Source of the DNA: an uncultured Collinsella sp.
GTDB taxonomy: Bacteria > Actinomycetota > Coriobacteriia > Coriobacteriales > Coriobacteriaceae
NCBI GenBank assembly: GCA_902492755.1
Contig: CABUNB010000009.1
Location: forward strand, 1-57,734
DNA length: 57,734 nt
Direction: 5' to 3'
Shown: piece by piece, positions 1 through 8,247 of the stretch
Layout of the letters: each line of letters starts with the position of its first letter
Numbering within the stretch: the first letter of the stretch is position 1
The notes under the pieces: model-generated
Database searches by the model: none
Seen by the model: only the letters and a program-made list of their open reading frames with translations
Told to the model about the DNA's origin: nothing
Position numbers and translations under genes: made by a program

Positions 1-55
1 AAGTGCGTCTCGGCAATCTGGGGCCCGTCCCATTTAATATTTATAAATATGCAGG

Positions 56-997
56 TCAGCGAGGTGCTAGCGGATGTGCCGCCAGATAGACCTCGGTCAG
101 TTGCGTTCGGTCGACATGCGTGTAGACCTGCGTGGTCGATATATCGGCATGGCCCAAAATCTCCTGCAGCACACGCAGGTCGGCACCGCCCGCGAGCATG
201 TGGGTGGCAAAGGAGTGGCGCAAGGTATGGGGATGGAGCCCCACCAGCCCCACCTGACGCCCATACCGCTCGCATATCGCATGCACGGCCTGGCGCGACA
301 GGCGACGTCCGTTCTTATTTAAAAAGACCGCCGAGGTCTCGGTTCCGCGGACATGGGCCGCCAAGCGAGAGCGTCCCTCAGTTACATAGAGCGTCAGAGC
401 TCGCGCCGCGCTTCCCACCAGTGGGGACAGGCGTTCCTTTGAGCCCTTACCGCGAACGAGTACAAAGCCATCGTCGATATGGATATCGCCCACATCGAGC
501 CCAACCAGCTCACTCACACGCAAACCGCATCCGTAGAGCACTTCCAAGATGGCATGGTCGCGCAGCCCCATCTCGCCCTCGGGAAAGTCTTGATCGAGCA
601 GTGCCGAGACATCCTCCACCGAAAGGTATTCCGGCAGGCGATCTGCCTTTTTAGGCAGGCGCAACGCCGCCGTTGGATTTTGGGCCACAGCCCCATCGCG
701 CACCAAAAAGGCATGCAGGCCCTTCACGGCCGCAAGCGCACGCTCCACCGAGGCATCGGAATAGCCCCCATCGCGACGGTCGGCGACAAAGCCCTCCACG
801 ACCTGACGGGTCACCTCTTCAAAAGACACAATACCCGCCCGCTCCAGATAGGCGCAGTACGTCGTCAGGTCACGACGATAGGCCGCAATCGTGTTGCGTG
901 CCAAACCCCGCTCGACCGCGAGGTAATCGAGATACTCCCCCGCCGCCACGGCGAGCGACGAGGGAGTAGCTTCGGTATATTCCTTATTCGCCGGCAC
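56..997 (-). CDS. xerD: Tyrosine recombinase XerD
   Basis: Site-specific tyrosine recombinase that resolves chromosome dimers at dif, together with XerC, at the septum. With a GTG start at 997 the protein is 313 residues, the usual XerC/D length; the open frame continues upstream to 1150 but that part lies inside pyrG. The N-terminal SAM-like core-binding domain covers about residues 15-105. The catalytic domain shows the full set: Arg160 in GCGLRVSEL, Lys184 in GKGSKE, His257 and Arg260 in HPHTLRHSF, His283 in LGHADI and Tyr292 in VYTHVD. The start lies 2 bases past the pyrG stop, so it is probably cotranscribed with pyrG. XerD is favoured over XerC by general resemblance only; XerC or another Xer paralogue is possible. 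Confidence 0.88.
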   Translation of the reverse strand: MPANKEYTEATPSSLAVAAGEYLDYLAVERGLARNTIAAYRRDLTTYCAYLERAGIVSFEEVTRQVVEGFVADRRDGGYSDASVERALAAVKGLHAFLVRDGAVAQNPTAALRLPKKADRLPEYLSVEDVSALLDQDFPEGEMGLRDHAILEVLYGCGLRVSELVGLDVGDIHIDDGFVLVRGKGSKERLSPLVGSAARALTLYVTEGRSRLAAHVRGTETSAVFLNKNGRRLSRQAVHAICERYGRQVGLVGLHPHTLRHSFATHMLAGGADLRVLQEILGHADISTTQVYTHVDRTQLTEVYLAAHPLAPR

Positions 998-999
998 CC

Positions 1000-2661
1000 T
1001 TAGTCCGTAGCGAGGTTCATGGGCGTCACCTGCAGACGGTCGACACCCTCGTGCTGGCCGATCGAAGCGCGCACGAACTCGCGGAACAGCGGCTGCGGGT
1101 TGGTCGGGCGGCTCTTGAACTCGGGATGAGCCTGGGTTGCCACATACCACGGATGCACGTCGCGCGGCAGCTCGACCATCTCGACCAGGCGCTCGTCAGG
1201 CGACAGACCCGAGATAACCAAACCGGCGTCCTCGAGTTGGTCGCGGAAGGCGTTGTTGAACTCAAAGCGGTGACGGTGACGCTCGTAGACGAGTCCCTCG
1301 CCATATGCCTCGCGAGCAAGAGTATCGGCGGCGAGCTTGCACGGATAGGCGCCCAGGCGCATGGTGCCGCCCTTCTCGGTCACGTCCTCCTGCGAGCTCA
1401 TCAGATCGATGACGCTATACGGGCCGTCCGGATCGAACTCGGAGGAGCTGGCACCGGCAAGGCCAACGACATTGCGGGCGAACTCGCACACGGCGACCTG
1501 CATACCCAAGCAAATGCCCAGATACGGAATCTTGTGCTCACGGGCAAACTCGGCCGCGAGGATCTTGCCCTCCAGGGCGCGCTTGCCAAAGCCGCCGGGG
1601 ACCAGGATGCCCGAGGCGTCGCCCAGAACCTCGGAGACATTCTGCTCGTCGAGACTCTCGCCGTCGACCAGCTGGACGTCCACATGGCGATCGTAGAAGA
1701 CGCCCGCATGGTGTAGGGCCTCGATAACCGACAGGTACGCATCGGGCAGCTGCGTGTACTTACCCACGACGGCGATCTTCACCTTGTCGGCGTGATGGTT
1801 GGCGTGATTCTGTTTGCGCAGGAACTCGTTCCACTCGCTCATGTCGCGCTCACGCGGATCCAGACCCAGGCGCTCGCAAATGCGCAGGTCAAAATCCTGC
1901 TCGGCAAGCAGCTGCGGAACATCGTAAATGCTCGCGCAGTCCTCGTTGGTAAAGACACAATCGGTGTCGACGTCGCAGAAGCTTGCGATCTTTCCGCGGA
2001 TAGCGTCATCGATATGGTGGTCGGAGCGCAGCACGATGATATCGGGCTGGATGCCAAAGCTGCGGAGCTCCTTGACGGAATGCTGCGTGGGCTTGGTCTT
2101 GACCTCGTGGGCGGCGGCGATATAGGGAACGAGCGACACGTGGATGTAGCAGACGTTCTCGGGGCCGGCCTCCTTGCGGTACTGGCGGATGGCCTCGACA
2201 AACGGCTGCGACTCGATGTCGCCGATCGTGCCGCCCAGCTCGGTGATGACTACATCGGAGCCGGTCTGCTCCTCGATGCGGCGGAACTTGTCCTTAATGG
2301 CATTGGTGACGTGGGGAATCACCTGCACGGTACCGCCCAAAAAGTCGCCGCGACGCTCGCGGGCGATCAAGCTCTTATAGATCGCGCCGGTCGTAAAGTT
2401 GGAATCGCGGGTCAGGTTCTCATCAATAAAGCGCTCGTAATGACCCAGGTCCAGGTCGGACTCGTAACCATCCTCGGTAACGAAGACCTCACCATGCTGG
2501 AAGGGGCTCATGGTACCGGGGTCGACGTTCAGATACGGGTCGGCTTTCTGCATCGTTACTTTGTAGCCACGCGACTTGAGCAGACGGCCCAGCGAGGCCG
2601 CGGTGATACCCTTGCCCAGGGACGAAACCACGCCACCGGTTACGAACACATGCTTGGTCAT
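1000..2661 (-). CDS. pyrG: CTP synthase
   Basis: Makes CTP from UTP, ATP and glutamine in pyrimidine synthesis. The 553 residues match the family length. The N-terminal amidoligase domain (about 1-270) opens with the typical VTGGVVSSLGKG nucleotide loop, followed by the PYLNVDPGTMSPFQHGEVFV segment. The C-terminal class I glutamine amidotransferase domain has the oxyanion strand PGGFGKRAL and nucleophile Cys384 in LGICLGMQ. The ATG at 2661 is preceded by AGGTAA. It is followed at once by xerD on the same strand. The gene upstream (2840-3178) ends in a strong terminator, so pyrG should have its own promoter in 2662-2783. Confidence 0.97.
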   Translation of the reverse strand: MTKHVFVTGGVVSSLGKGITAASLGRLLKSRGYKVTMQKADPYLNVDPGTMSPFQHGEVFVTEDGYESDLDLGHYERFIDENLTRDSNFTTGAIYKSLIARERRGDFLGGTVQVIPHVTNAIKDKFRRIEEQTGSDVVITELGGTIGDIESQPFVEAIRQYRKEAGPENVCYIHVSLVPYIAAAHEVKTKPTQHSVKELRSFGIQPDIIVLRSDHHIDDAIRGKIASFCDVDTDCVFTNEDCASIYDVPQLLAEQDFDLRICERLGLDPRERDMSEWNEFLRKQNHANHHADKVKIAVVGKYTQLPDAYLSVIEALHHAGVFYDRHVDVQLVDGESLDEQNVSEVLGDASGILVPGGFGKRALEGKILAAEFAREHKIPYLGICLGMQVAVCEFARNVVGLAGASSSEFDPDGPYSVIDLMSSQEDVTEKGGTMRLGAYPCKLAADTLAREAYGEGLVYERHRHRFEFNNAFRDQLEDAGLVISGLSPDERLVEMVELPRDVHPWYVATQAHPEFKSRPTNPQPLFREFVRASIGQHEGVDRLQVTPMNLATD

Positions 2662-2719
2662 ATTGAGTTACCTGCGCTTCCCGTAGAAGTTGTTTATCCA
2701 CATCTTACGGGTCTTCATT

Positions 2720-2748
2720 GTAATACTCGCGCCGCGGACCGTCCGCAA
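2720..2748 (-). promoter_or_regulatory. Candidate pyrG promoter
   Basis: Reading the minus strand, TTGCGG (2748-2743) and TATTAC (2725-2720) are separated by 17 bases and lie about 60 bases upstream of the pyrG start. The overlapping hexamer TACAAT is an alternative -10. The match to consensus is moderate; position between the upstream terminator and pyrG is the main support. Confidence 0.35.
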
Positions 2749-2782
2749 TTTTTCTCGCGTGCGATTGCATTTCTCAATCTTG

Positions 2783-2815
2783 AAACAAAACGCCGCCCGG
2801 TTTCCCAGGCGGCGT
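2783..2815 (-). terminator. Intrinsic terminator after the winged-helix gene
   Basis: Perfect 8-bp stem ACGCCGCC/GGCGGCGT (2790-2797 with 2808-2815) followed on the minus strand by TTTTGTTT. It lies 25 bases past the stop of the gene ending at 2840 and separates it from pyrG. Confidence 0.85.
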
Positions 2816-2839
2816 CGCTATGGCAAGGGTTACATGCTG

Positions 2840-3178
2840 CTATCGATCAGCAACCTCGTCCTCAAGCATTTCTTGAACGAGCATGCCGGTACGGACGCCC
2901 TCAAGATACCACTCACCACGTTCGGTGAGGCAAATGCCATTTGCAAGCTGACCGCCGTCGTCGCTATAACGCGAGACGACATCAATCATACCTTCGGAAT
3001 CCAAGCGATCGATTGCGGCGCGGGCACGATACGGCGAAACCCCCACGCGCTCGGCAAGCGTTTTGCGCGAGAAACCATACGGCCCGCCATTGTCTTCGGT
3101 TTGCTGGTCAATCTCCATCAACACCAGCACCTCGACACGCTTCATATCGTTAACACTCGCACGACCCTTGCCCGCCAT
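2840..3178 (-). CDS. Small winged-helix DNA-binding protein (hypothetical regulator)
   Basis: A 112-residue protein that I cannot assign to a named family. Residues 15-85 look like a winged helix: a helix with VEVLVLMEID, then RKTLAERVGVSPYRARAAID as a helix-turn-helix recognition unit, and a wing around VSRYSDDGGQLANG, resembling MarR/PadR-type regulators. The ATG at 3178 was chosen because AGGAGG lies 6 bases upstream; the open frame extends to 3232 without support. It is monocistronic, with a terminator after its stop. Ligand and targets cannot be read from the sequence. Confidence 0.7.
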   Translation of the reverse strand: MAGKGRASVNDMKRVEVLVLMEIDQQTEDNGGPYGFSRKTLAERVGVSPYRARAAIDRLDSEGMIDVVSRYSDDGGQLANGICLTERGEWYLEGVRTGMLVQEMLEDEVADR

Positions 3179-3365
3179 AGCAGCCTCCTCAAACCGAGCA
3201 CGAGCATCTAACGCGCCGTGCGCGACCGACACACCTCACGATGACAGGTAATATCCATCATGCGGCATCCCGCTAAGGATGAAATAGTTATGGTTATTGT
3301 ATACCGCTCAAATTGTTTCTAGGCAGGTAAACAGCTATTTTTCGCCGAAATAGACGCTTTATTGA

Positions 3366-3400
3366 TCAAAAAGCCGTACCGGGCGCTAACCCGATACGGC
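3366..3400 (-). terminator. Intrinsic terminator after the DUF1846 gene
   Basis: Imperfect 11-bp stem (3373-3383 with 3390-3400, one mismatch) with loop CGCTAA, followed on the minus strand by TTTTTG. It lies 35 bases beyond the stop at 3435. Confidence 0.85.
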
Positions 3401-3434
3401 CAAAATGCAATGCAATTACCGCGGTGCTTCAAAC

Positions 3435-4916
3435 TTAGCGATGGAAGAAACCGCGGCGCTCAAACTTGGGCTCGCAGCACACGTTGATGCCCAACTTGCG
3501 CAGTACCGTCTCGTCCGTCGGCGAGATAATCACGCTAAAGAAGGCATCGCAGCCGCGCAGCTGCTCCAGGCCCGAAAGGACGCGAGCGGCCGTCTCACTC
3601 GTGGCCGAGGTGATCGACAGCGCCATAAGCGTCTCGTCGGTGTGGAGGCGCGGGTTTTTGCTGCCCAGGAAATGCGTCTTGAGCTTGCTGATGGGCTCGA
3701 TCGCCTCATCGCTAATGACCTCGAGCTCAAGGTCGACGCCCGAGACATGCTTAAGGGCGTTCATAATGAGCGAACTTGCGGCGCCCAGGCGCGTGGAGGT
3801 CTTACCGGTCACCACGGAGCCATCGGGCATGACCATGGCACCCACGGGACCACCCGTCAGCTGCTCCCTAGTGAGGGCCGCCGAGCGCGCCGGTGAGTAG
3901 TTCTTATCGATGCCGGCTTTCTTCATAATAATCTTGAGACGGTCGACTTGCTCATCGCCCACGCCGGTACGGCGCACATTTTCGACCGCGGTAAAGTAGC
4001 GGCGGACGATCTCCATCTTGGAAGCGTCGCGGCAGGCATCGTCATCGGTGATGGCAAAGCCGACCATATTGACGCCCATGTCCGTAGGGCTCTGGTAGGG
4101 GCTCTTGCCCAGGATCTTTTCCATCAGGGCACGGACTACCGGGAAGGCCTCGACGTCGCGGTTGTAGTTGACCGTGGTCTTGTTATAGGCCTCCAGGTGG
4201 AAGGAGTCGATGATGTTGGCGTCATCGAGGTCTGCCGTGGCGGCCTCGTAGGCAATATTGACCGGATGCGTCAGAGGAAGATTCCAGACCGGGAAGGTCT
4301 CAAACTTGGCATAGCCGGCGGCGGTACCGTGCTTATGCTCGTGATACAGCTGCGAGAGGCAAGTGGCGAGCTTGCCCGAGCCAGGGCCGGGCGCCGTCAC
4401 GACGACGAGCGGACGCGTGGTCTCGACAAACTCGTTCTTGCCGTAGCCATCGTCGGACACGATCAGATCGACATCGTGCGGATACCCCTCGATGGGATAG
4501 TGCAGCTTGGCGGGAATACCGAGCGCGTTCAGGCGGTTGCGGAACACATCGGCAGCGGGCTGGCCGGCGTACTGGGTGATGACCACGGCCGCGACGGCAA
4601 AGCCGTTGCCGCGAAACAGGTCAACCAGGCGCAGCACATCCTCGTCATAGGTAATGCCTAGGTCACCACGAGCCTTGTTTTTCTCGATGTGGTTCGCGTT
4701 GATCGCGATGATAACCTCGACATCGTCGGCGATGCTCTTGAGCATGCGGAACTTGCTGTCTGGCTCAAAACCCGGTAGCACGCGGCTGGCATGATAGTCA
4801 TCGAACAGCTTGCCGCCAAACTCCAAATAGAGCTTGCCACCAAACTGCGAGATGCGCTCCTTAATATGAGCGGCCTGCAGCTCGATATACTTCGCGTTGT
4901 CGAAACCCTGGCGCAT
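3435..4916 (-). CDS. DUF1846 domain-containing protein (UPF0371 family)
   Basis: A 493-residue cytoplasmic protein spanning the full length of the DUF1846 family, found in many Firmicutes and Actinobacteria, structurally known but without an established function. Diagnostic stretches are the start MRQGFDNAKYIELQ, the segment KLYLEFGGKLFDDYHASRVL, and APGPGSGKLATCLSQLYHE, which resembles a P-loop-like glycine-rich turn. The ATG at 4916 is used rather than 4940 because family members begin with this M-x-x-GFD motif and GGGAG lies 6 bases upstream. It stands alone between two non-coding regions. Confidence 0.85.
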   Translation of the reverse strand: MRQGFDNAKYIELQAAHIKERISQFGGKLYLEFGGKLFDDYHASRVLPGFEPDSKFRMLKSIADDVEVIIAINANHIEKNKARGDLGITYDEDVLRLVDLFRGNGFAVAAVVITQYAGQPAADVFRNRLNALGIPAKLHYPIEGYPHDVDLIVSDDGYGKNEFVETTRPLVVVTAPGPGSGKLATCLSQLYHEHKHGTAAGYAKFETFPVWNLPLTHPVNIAYEAATADLDDANIIDSFHLEAYNKTTVNYNRDVEAFPVVRALMEKILGKSPYQSPTDMGVNMVGFAITDDDACRDASKMEIVRRYFTAVENVRRTGVGDEQVDRLKIIMKKAGIDKNYSPARSAALTREQLTGGPVGAMVMPDGSVVTGKTSTRLGAASSLIMNALKHVSGVDLELEVISDEAIEPISKLKTHFLGSKNPRLHTDETLMALSITSATSETAARVLSGLEQLRGCDAFFSVIISPTDETVLRKLGINVCCEPKFERRGFFHR

Positions 4917-5023
4917 GTATGGCTCCCGTCCCCTTTCCAATTAATGTTCTAGGCGATTATAACGGAGCCCGCCCTCCCCGATACCCAAACCATCAACAGG
5001 CACCAACCAAACACGCCATCGAT

Positions 5024-5092
5024 AAGTTGCGGTGAAATAGTTCCTGTTTAACCCCTCAAGACGGCCAAACGGGAACTATTCCACCGCAACTT
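5024..5092. repeat. 26-bp long-stem palindrome
   Basis: Arms 5024-5049 and 5067-5092 are complementary over 26 positions with only two differences, both of which would be G-U pairs in RNA read on the plus strand; the loop is 17 bases. No T tract follows on the plus strand. It lies upstream of the DUF1846 gene and belongs to the palindrome cluster filling 4917-5521. Confidence 0.85.
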
Positions 5093-5128
5093 CCCCTTTT
5101 TGGTTCAAACAAACCTGGCCTTTGTATC

Positions 5129-5227
5129 AATAATGGAAACGTCGCAGGTTGAGCATAAGCCAGCGAAAGCCCGCCAGAGTAGGCAAAGCGCCCTCTGCAC
5201 CAACAATGGAAAGCGCCGCAGGCAGAG
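5129..5227. repeat. Pair of imperfect 25-bp direct repeats
   Basis: 5129-5153 and 5202-5227 share the pattern AAyAATGGAAA-CG-CGCAGG-GAG, spaced 73 bases apart. Neither has an RBS or start context. The unit lies between two long palindromes and appears to be part of the same repeat island. Confidence 0.55.
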
Positions 5228-5239
5228 GACGGACAGCGA

Positions 5240-5339
5240 GCGCCGTCCAGAACGTACAAGTTGGCATGAAAAAGGCGAGGCATAGACCTTTTGGTCATGC
5301 CTTGCCTTTTGAATGACAAATTGTCGTTCTGGACGGCGC
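5240..5339. repeat. Nested palindrome, 15-bp outer stem
   Basis: Outer arms 5240-5254 and 5325-5339 are perfectly complementary (15 bp, GCGCCGTCCAGAACG). The 70 bases between them fold into a second, imperfect hairpin with apex around 5288-5291 (arms AGGCGAGGCATAGACC and GGTCATGCCTTGCCTTTT). Architecture, not sequence, resembles the elements at 19295-19623 and 23111-23241. Confidence 0.8.
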
Positions 5340-5352
5340 GTAGCGTCGACCG

Positions 5353-5380
5353 GTTCCGCGGTTTGGTAAAACCGCGGAAC
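5353..5380. repeat. Perfect 12-bp hairpin with GGTA loop
   Basis: GTTCCGCGGTTT (5353-5364) pairs perfectly with 5369-5380 around a 4-base loop. It lies immediately downstream of the antiporter terminator when read on the minus strand. Confidence 0.8.
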
Positions 5381-5419
5381 AAAAAGTCGCCCCCTCCCGC
5401 GCACGGAACGGGAGGGGGC
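5381..5419 (-). terminator. Intrinsic terminator of the arginine deiminase cluster
   Basis: Perfect 11-bp stem GCCCCCTCCCG/CGGGAGGGGGC (5389-5399 with 5409-5419), followed on the minus strand by GACTTTTTG. It lies about 100 bases past the stop of the antiporter gene. A second short hairpin CCGGTGGG/CCCACCGG (5436-5456) and a 10-bp tandem CCGTGGGGTA (about 5500-5520) lie between it and the gene. Confidence 0.8.
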
Positions 5420-5521
5420 TAAAGGTAGGAGTCTACCGGTGGGTTGACCCCACCGGACAGACGATGACCAGGTGATCCTTTACAGGATCGTCAAGGTTTC
5501 CGTGGGGTACCCGTGGGGTAC

Positions 5522-7000
5522 TTAGATCAACACGCAGGCGACGGTCAGGATGATGGCGCAGACGACGGAGAGCGCGACGATGAGCTTAAGGGCAAACTTG
5601 AGCCAGGTCGTCCACTCGATCTTGGCCAGGGCGAGACCGCCCATGATGGCACCGGAGGTCGGGGTGAACAGGTTCACGACACCGATGGCGGCGGAGAAGA
5701 TCATGACCATGACCTCAGGCGAGAAGCCGAGCTTAACAGCCAGCGGTCCCATGATGGGCATGGAGACGGTAGCCATACCAGAGGTCGAGGGGATCAGGAA
5801 GGACAGGCCGAAGTAGACCAGGAAGCTCATGGGAGCGAAGATCACGCCGGACAGGCCAGCCAGAGCATTGGCGGCAGCGTCGAGGACGTAGACGTCGAGG
5901 CCGGTGTTAGCCATGAGGACGGAGATACCACGGGCGAGGGCGATGACGAGAACAACGGACATCATGTCGGCAGCACCGGTGATGAAGGTGTTGACGATCT
6001 GCTTCTCGGACAGGCCACCGATGATACCGATCAGGATAGCCATGAGGAAGAACCAGGTGGAAGCCTCGTCGAAGTACCACTGGCCAATGGGCAGGCCGGT
6101 GATCAGGGCAGACCAGCCCTGGACGACGGTGTTACCGTCGGCATCGTAGACAGCGCCAGCGTCAAAGAAGTTGGCGACGCCCTCGTTGAGGTCTGCCAGC
6201 GGGATGAAGCCGACGATCATGACGACGAAGGTGAAGGCGAAGGCGATCAAAACACCCTTCTGACGACCGGTGAGCTTGACCTCCTTGTGAACCTCGGAAG
6301 CAGCCTTGCCGTGAGCCTCTTCGGCGTCCTTGAGCTCCTGCATCGACAGGATGGTGGAACCCTTATCAGCCTTGACCTTCTTGGCATAGTTCATCACGAA
6401 GACGATGGACATGGCAGTAGTGACAATCCACAGGACGGCACCGAGGCCGATGATGATGGACTGATTCACGGCAATGTCAACGCCGGTCAGAGCGTCGACG
6501 GCAGCGCCGACGGCGAACGGGTTAACAGTGGAGCCGAGGCAGCCGCAGCCAGCGCCGAGCAGGACGGTAGCGGCGCCGACCATAGGGTCGAAGCCAGCGG
6601 CCATCATGGTAGCAGCGAGCAGGGCGTAGAAGGGAACGGTCTCCTCGCACATACCATAGGTGGTACCACCGAGGGAGAAGATGAGCATCAGCACGGGAAT
6701 GAGCATAATCTCGTTGCCCTTAAGCTTCTGCACCAGAACGGCGATGCCGTTGTCCAGGGCGCCGGTCTCGGTCATCATGCCGAGGAAGCCGCCCAGGATC
6801 ATAACGAAGAGGCAGACGGGCAGAGCGTCAGCGAAGCCCAGGATCGGGGCGGTGCAGAAATCGCTCAGACGGGCGGCAGTAACCGCGCCGCCGGACGTGC
6901 CGGAGACGATAACGGTAATCACTGCGACAATTGCCAGCAGAGCAAGAAGAATGGTGAACGATGAAGGCATACCGCGCTTTTTCTTAGCGGTCTCAGTCAT
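5522..7000 (-). CDS. YfcC family transporter, probable arginine/ornithine antiporter
   Basis: A 492-residue integral membrane protein with about 12 hydrophobic segments, of the YfcC / C4-dicarboxylate anaerobic carrier-like family. Members linked to arginine deiminase genes are taken to exchange arginine for ornithine, the role of ArcD. Glycine-rich signature stretches include GGFLGMMTETGALDNGI, GGTTYGMCEETVPFYALL and FLIPSTSGMATVSMPIMGPL, repeated pseudo-symmetrically in the two halves. A hydrophilic loop sits near residues 205-240. The ATG at 7000 has GGGGGG 9 bases upstream; 7009 and 7027 are alternatives. It follows arcB in the same direction, with a terminator-like hairpin between. Substrate is inferred from context. 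Confidence 0.82.
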   Translation of the reverse strand: MTETAKKKRGMPSSFTILLALLAIVAVITVIVSGTSGGAVTAARLSDFCTAPILGFADALPVCLFVMILGGFLGMMTETGALDNGIAVLVQKLKGNEIMLIPVLMLIFSLGGTTYGMCEETVPFYALLAATMMAAGFDPMVGAATVLLGAGCGCLGSTVNPFAVGAAVDALTGVDIAVNQSIIIGLGAVLWIVTTAMSIVFVMNYAKKVKADKGSTILSMQELKDAEEAHGKAASEVHKEVKLTGRQKGVLIAFAFTFVVMIVGFIPLADLNEGVANFFDAGAVYDADGNTVVQGWSALITGLPIGQWYFDEASTWFFLMAILIGIIGGLSEKQIVNTFITGAADMMSVVLVIALARGISVLMANTGLDVYVLDAAANALAGLSGVIFAPMSFLVYFGLSFLIPSTSGMATVSMPIMGPLAVKLGFSPEVMVMIFSAAIGVVNLFTPTSGAIMGGLALAKIEWTTWLKFALKLIVALSVVCAIILTVACVLI

Positions 7001-7092
7001 AGTTCTCATCCCCCCTTCATAAATCATTTACTGATCTCGCCCGAAGCGGCTCTTCCGTGCCGTGCCTGCCGCTTGATGCGAGATTATTACCA

Positions 7093-7132
7093 GATAAAAC
7101 CGCTCGGGGTGTGCAGCAATACACCCCGAGCG
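7093..7132 (-). terminator. Terminator-like hairpin between arcB and the antiporter gene
   Basis: Perfect 12-bp stem CGCTCGGGGTGT/ACACCCCGAGCG (7101-7112 with 7121-7132), then GTTTTATC on the minus strand. It lies 16 bases past arcB and may be a partial terminator setting lower expression of the transporter gene, or an mRNA stabiliser. Confidence 0.75.
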
Positions 7133-7147
7133 AGATGCTAGATGCTC

Positions 7148-8143
7148 TTACTTGAGCGTGGCGTACATGACAGCCTTGATGGTGTGCATGCGGTTCTCGG
7201 CCTCGTCGAAGACCTTGGAAGCGGGGCTCTCGAAGACCTCGTCGGTGACCTCCTGCTCGGTGATGCCGAACTGCTCGCACTTCTCGGCGCCAATGGTGGT
7301 GTTGGTGTCGTGGAAGCTGGGCAGGCAGTGCAGGAAGATGGCACCCGGGTTGGCCATAGCCATGACCTCGGAGGTGACACGATACGGGGTGAGCTGAGCG
7401 ATGCGCTCGGCCCAGACCTCGTCAGGCTCGCCCATGGAGACCCACACGTCGGTGTAGATAACGTCGGCACCGGTGACGCCGTCCTTGACGTCGGTGGTCA
7501 GCTTGATGGTGCAGCCGTTGGCCTCGGCGATGGGCTTGCAGGCCTCGATGACGTCGTCAGCGGGCATGCACTCCTCGGGGCCGCAGGCCACGAAGTTCAT
7601 GCCGAGCTTGGAGCAGACGACCATGAGGGAGCGAGCAACGTTGTTCTTGCAGTCGCCCATGAAGACGAGGGTCTTGCCCTTGATGTCGTAATTGAAGTTC
7701 TCCTGGACGGTCAGGATGTCGGCGAGCATCTGGGTGGGGTGCCACTCGGTGGTCAGGCCATTCCATACGGGCACGCCAGACTTAGCAGCGAGCTCCTCGA
7801 CGTCGTCCTGGGCAAAGCCACGGAACTCGATGCCGTCATACATGCGGCCGAGAACGCGGGCGGTGTCCTCGATGGACTCCTTCTTGCCCATCTGGGACGA
7901 ACCGGGATCGAGGTAAGTGACGCCCATGCCAAGATCCATGCCGCCGACCTCGAAGGCGCAGCGGGTACGAGTGGAGGTCTTCTGGAAGAGCAGAACGATG
8001 TTCTTGCCCTCGAGATAACGGTGCGGAACGCCAGCGCGCTTCATGTCCTTGAAGTTCTTGGAGAGCTTGAGCAGGTACTCGATCTCCTCGGTGGTGAGGT
8101 CGAGGAGCTTGAGGAAGCTACGGCCGGAGAGGTTAACACCCAT
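7148..8143 (-). CDS. arcB: Ornithine carbamoyltransferase, catabolic
   Basis: Converts citrulline and phosphate to ornithine and carbamoyl phosphate, the second step of the arginine deiminase pathway. The 331 residues match the family. The carbamoyl phosphate loop STRTR is at residues 57-61, HPTQ occurs in TEWHPTQMLADI, and HCLP with its catalytic Cys appears near residues 270-273 in FLHCLPSFHD; SMGEPDEVW is the ornithine-side loop. The ATG at 8143 follows GAAAGG. It lies between arcA copy 1 and the transporter. Context argues for a catabolic rather than biosynthetic (ArgF) role. Confidence 0.95.
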   Translation of the reverse strand: MGVNLSGRSFLKLLDLTTEEIEYLLKLSKNFKDMKRAGVPHRYLEGKNIVLLFQKTSTRTRCAFEVGGMDLGMGVTYLDPGSSQMGKKESIEDTARVLGRMYDGIEFRGFAQDDVEELAAKSGVPVWNGLTTEWHPTQMLADILTVQENFNYDIKGKTLVFMGDCKNNVARSLMVVCSKLGMNFVACGPEECMPADDVIEACKPIAEANGCTIKLTTDVKDGVTGADVIYTDVWVSMGEPDEVWAERIAQLTPYRVTSEVMAMANPGAIFLHCLPSFHDTNTTIGAEKCEQFGITEQEVTDEVFESPASKVFDEAENRMHTIKAVMYATLK

Positions 8144-8207
8144 GGTTCAAATCCTTTCGAAAAAATGAATTACGTAAATAGTAGCGGTGCCCGTTTGACG
8201 GGCGAAA

Positions 8208-8236
8208 CCGGTGCGGTTGTAGGGGGACCGCACCGG
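8208..8236 (-). terminator. Hairpin between arcA copy 1 and arcB
   Basis: Perfect 10-bp stem CCGGTGCGGT/ACCGCACCGG (8208-8217 with 8227-8236). The T tract on the minus strand is only TTTC, so this is a weak terminator or an mRNA-processing/stability hairpin within the operon. Confidence 0.55.
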
Positions 8237-8247
8237 AAACGGAAAGA

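Noticed and set aside
1000..1150. Longer XerD beginning at 1150
   Set aside because: The extra 51 residues lie within pyrG, are Arg/Pro-rich and unlike XerD; GTG 997 gives the normal length.
5056..5404. Two overlapping minus-strand frames of about 100 codons in the palindrome island
   Set aside because: They run through several inverted repeats, lack RBS and recognisable domains, and their composition follows the repeats.
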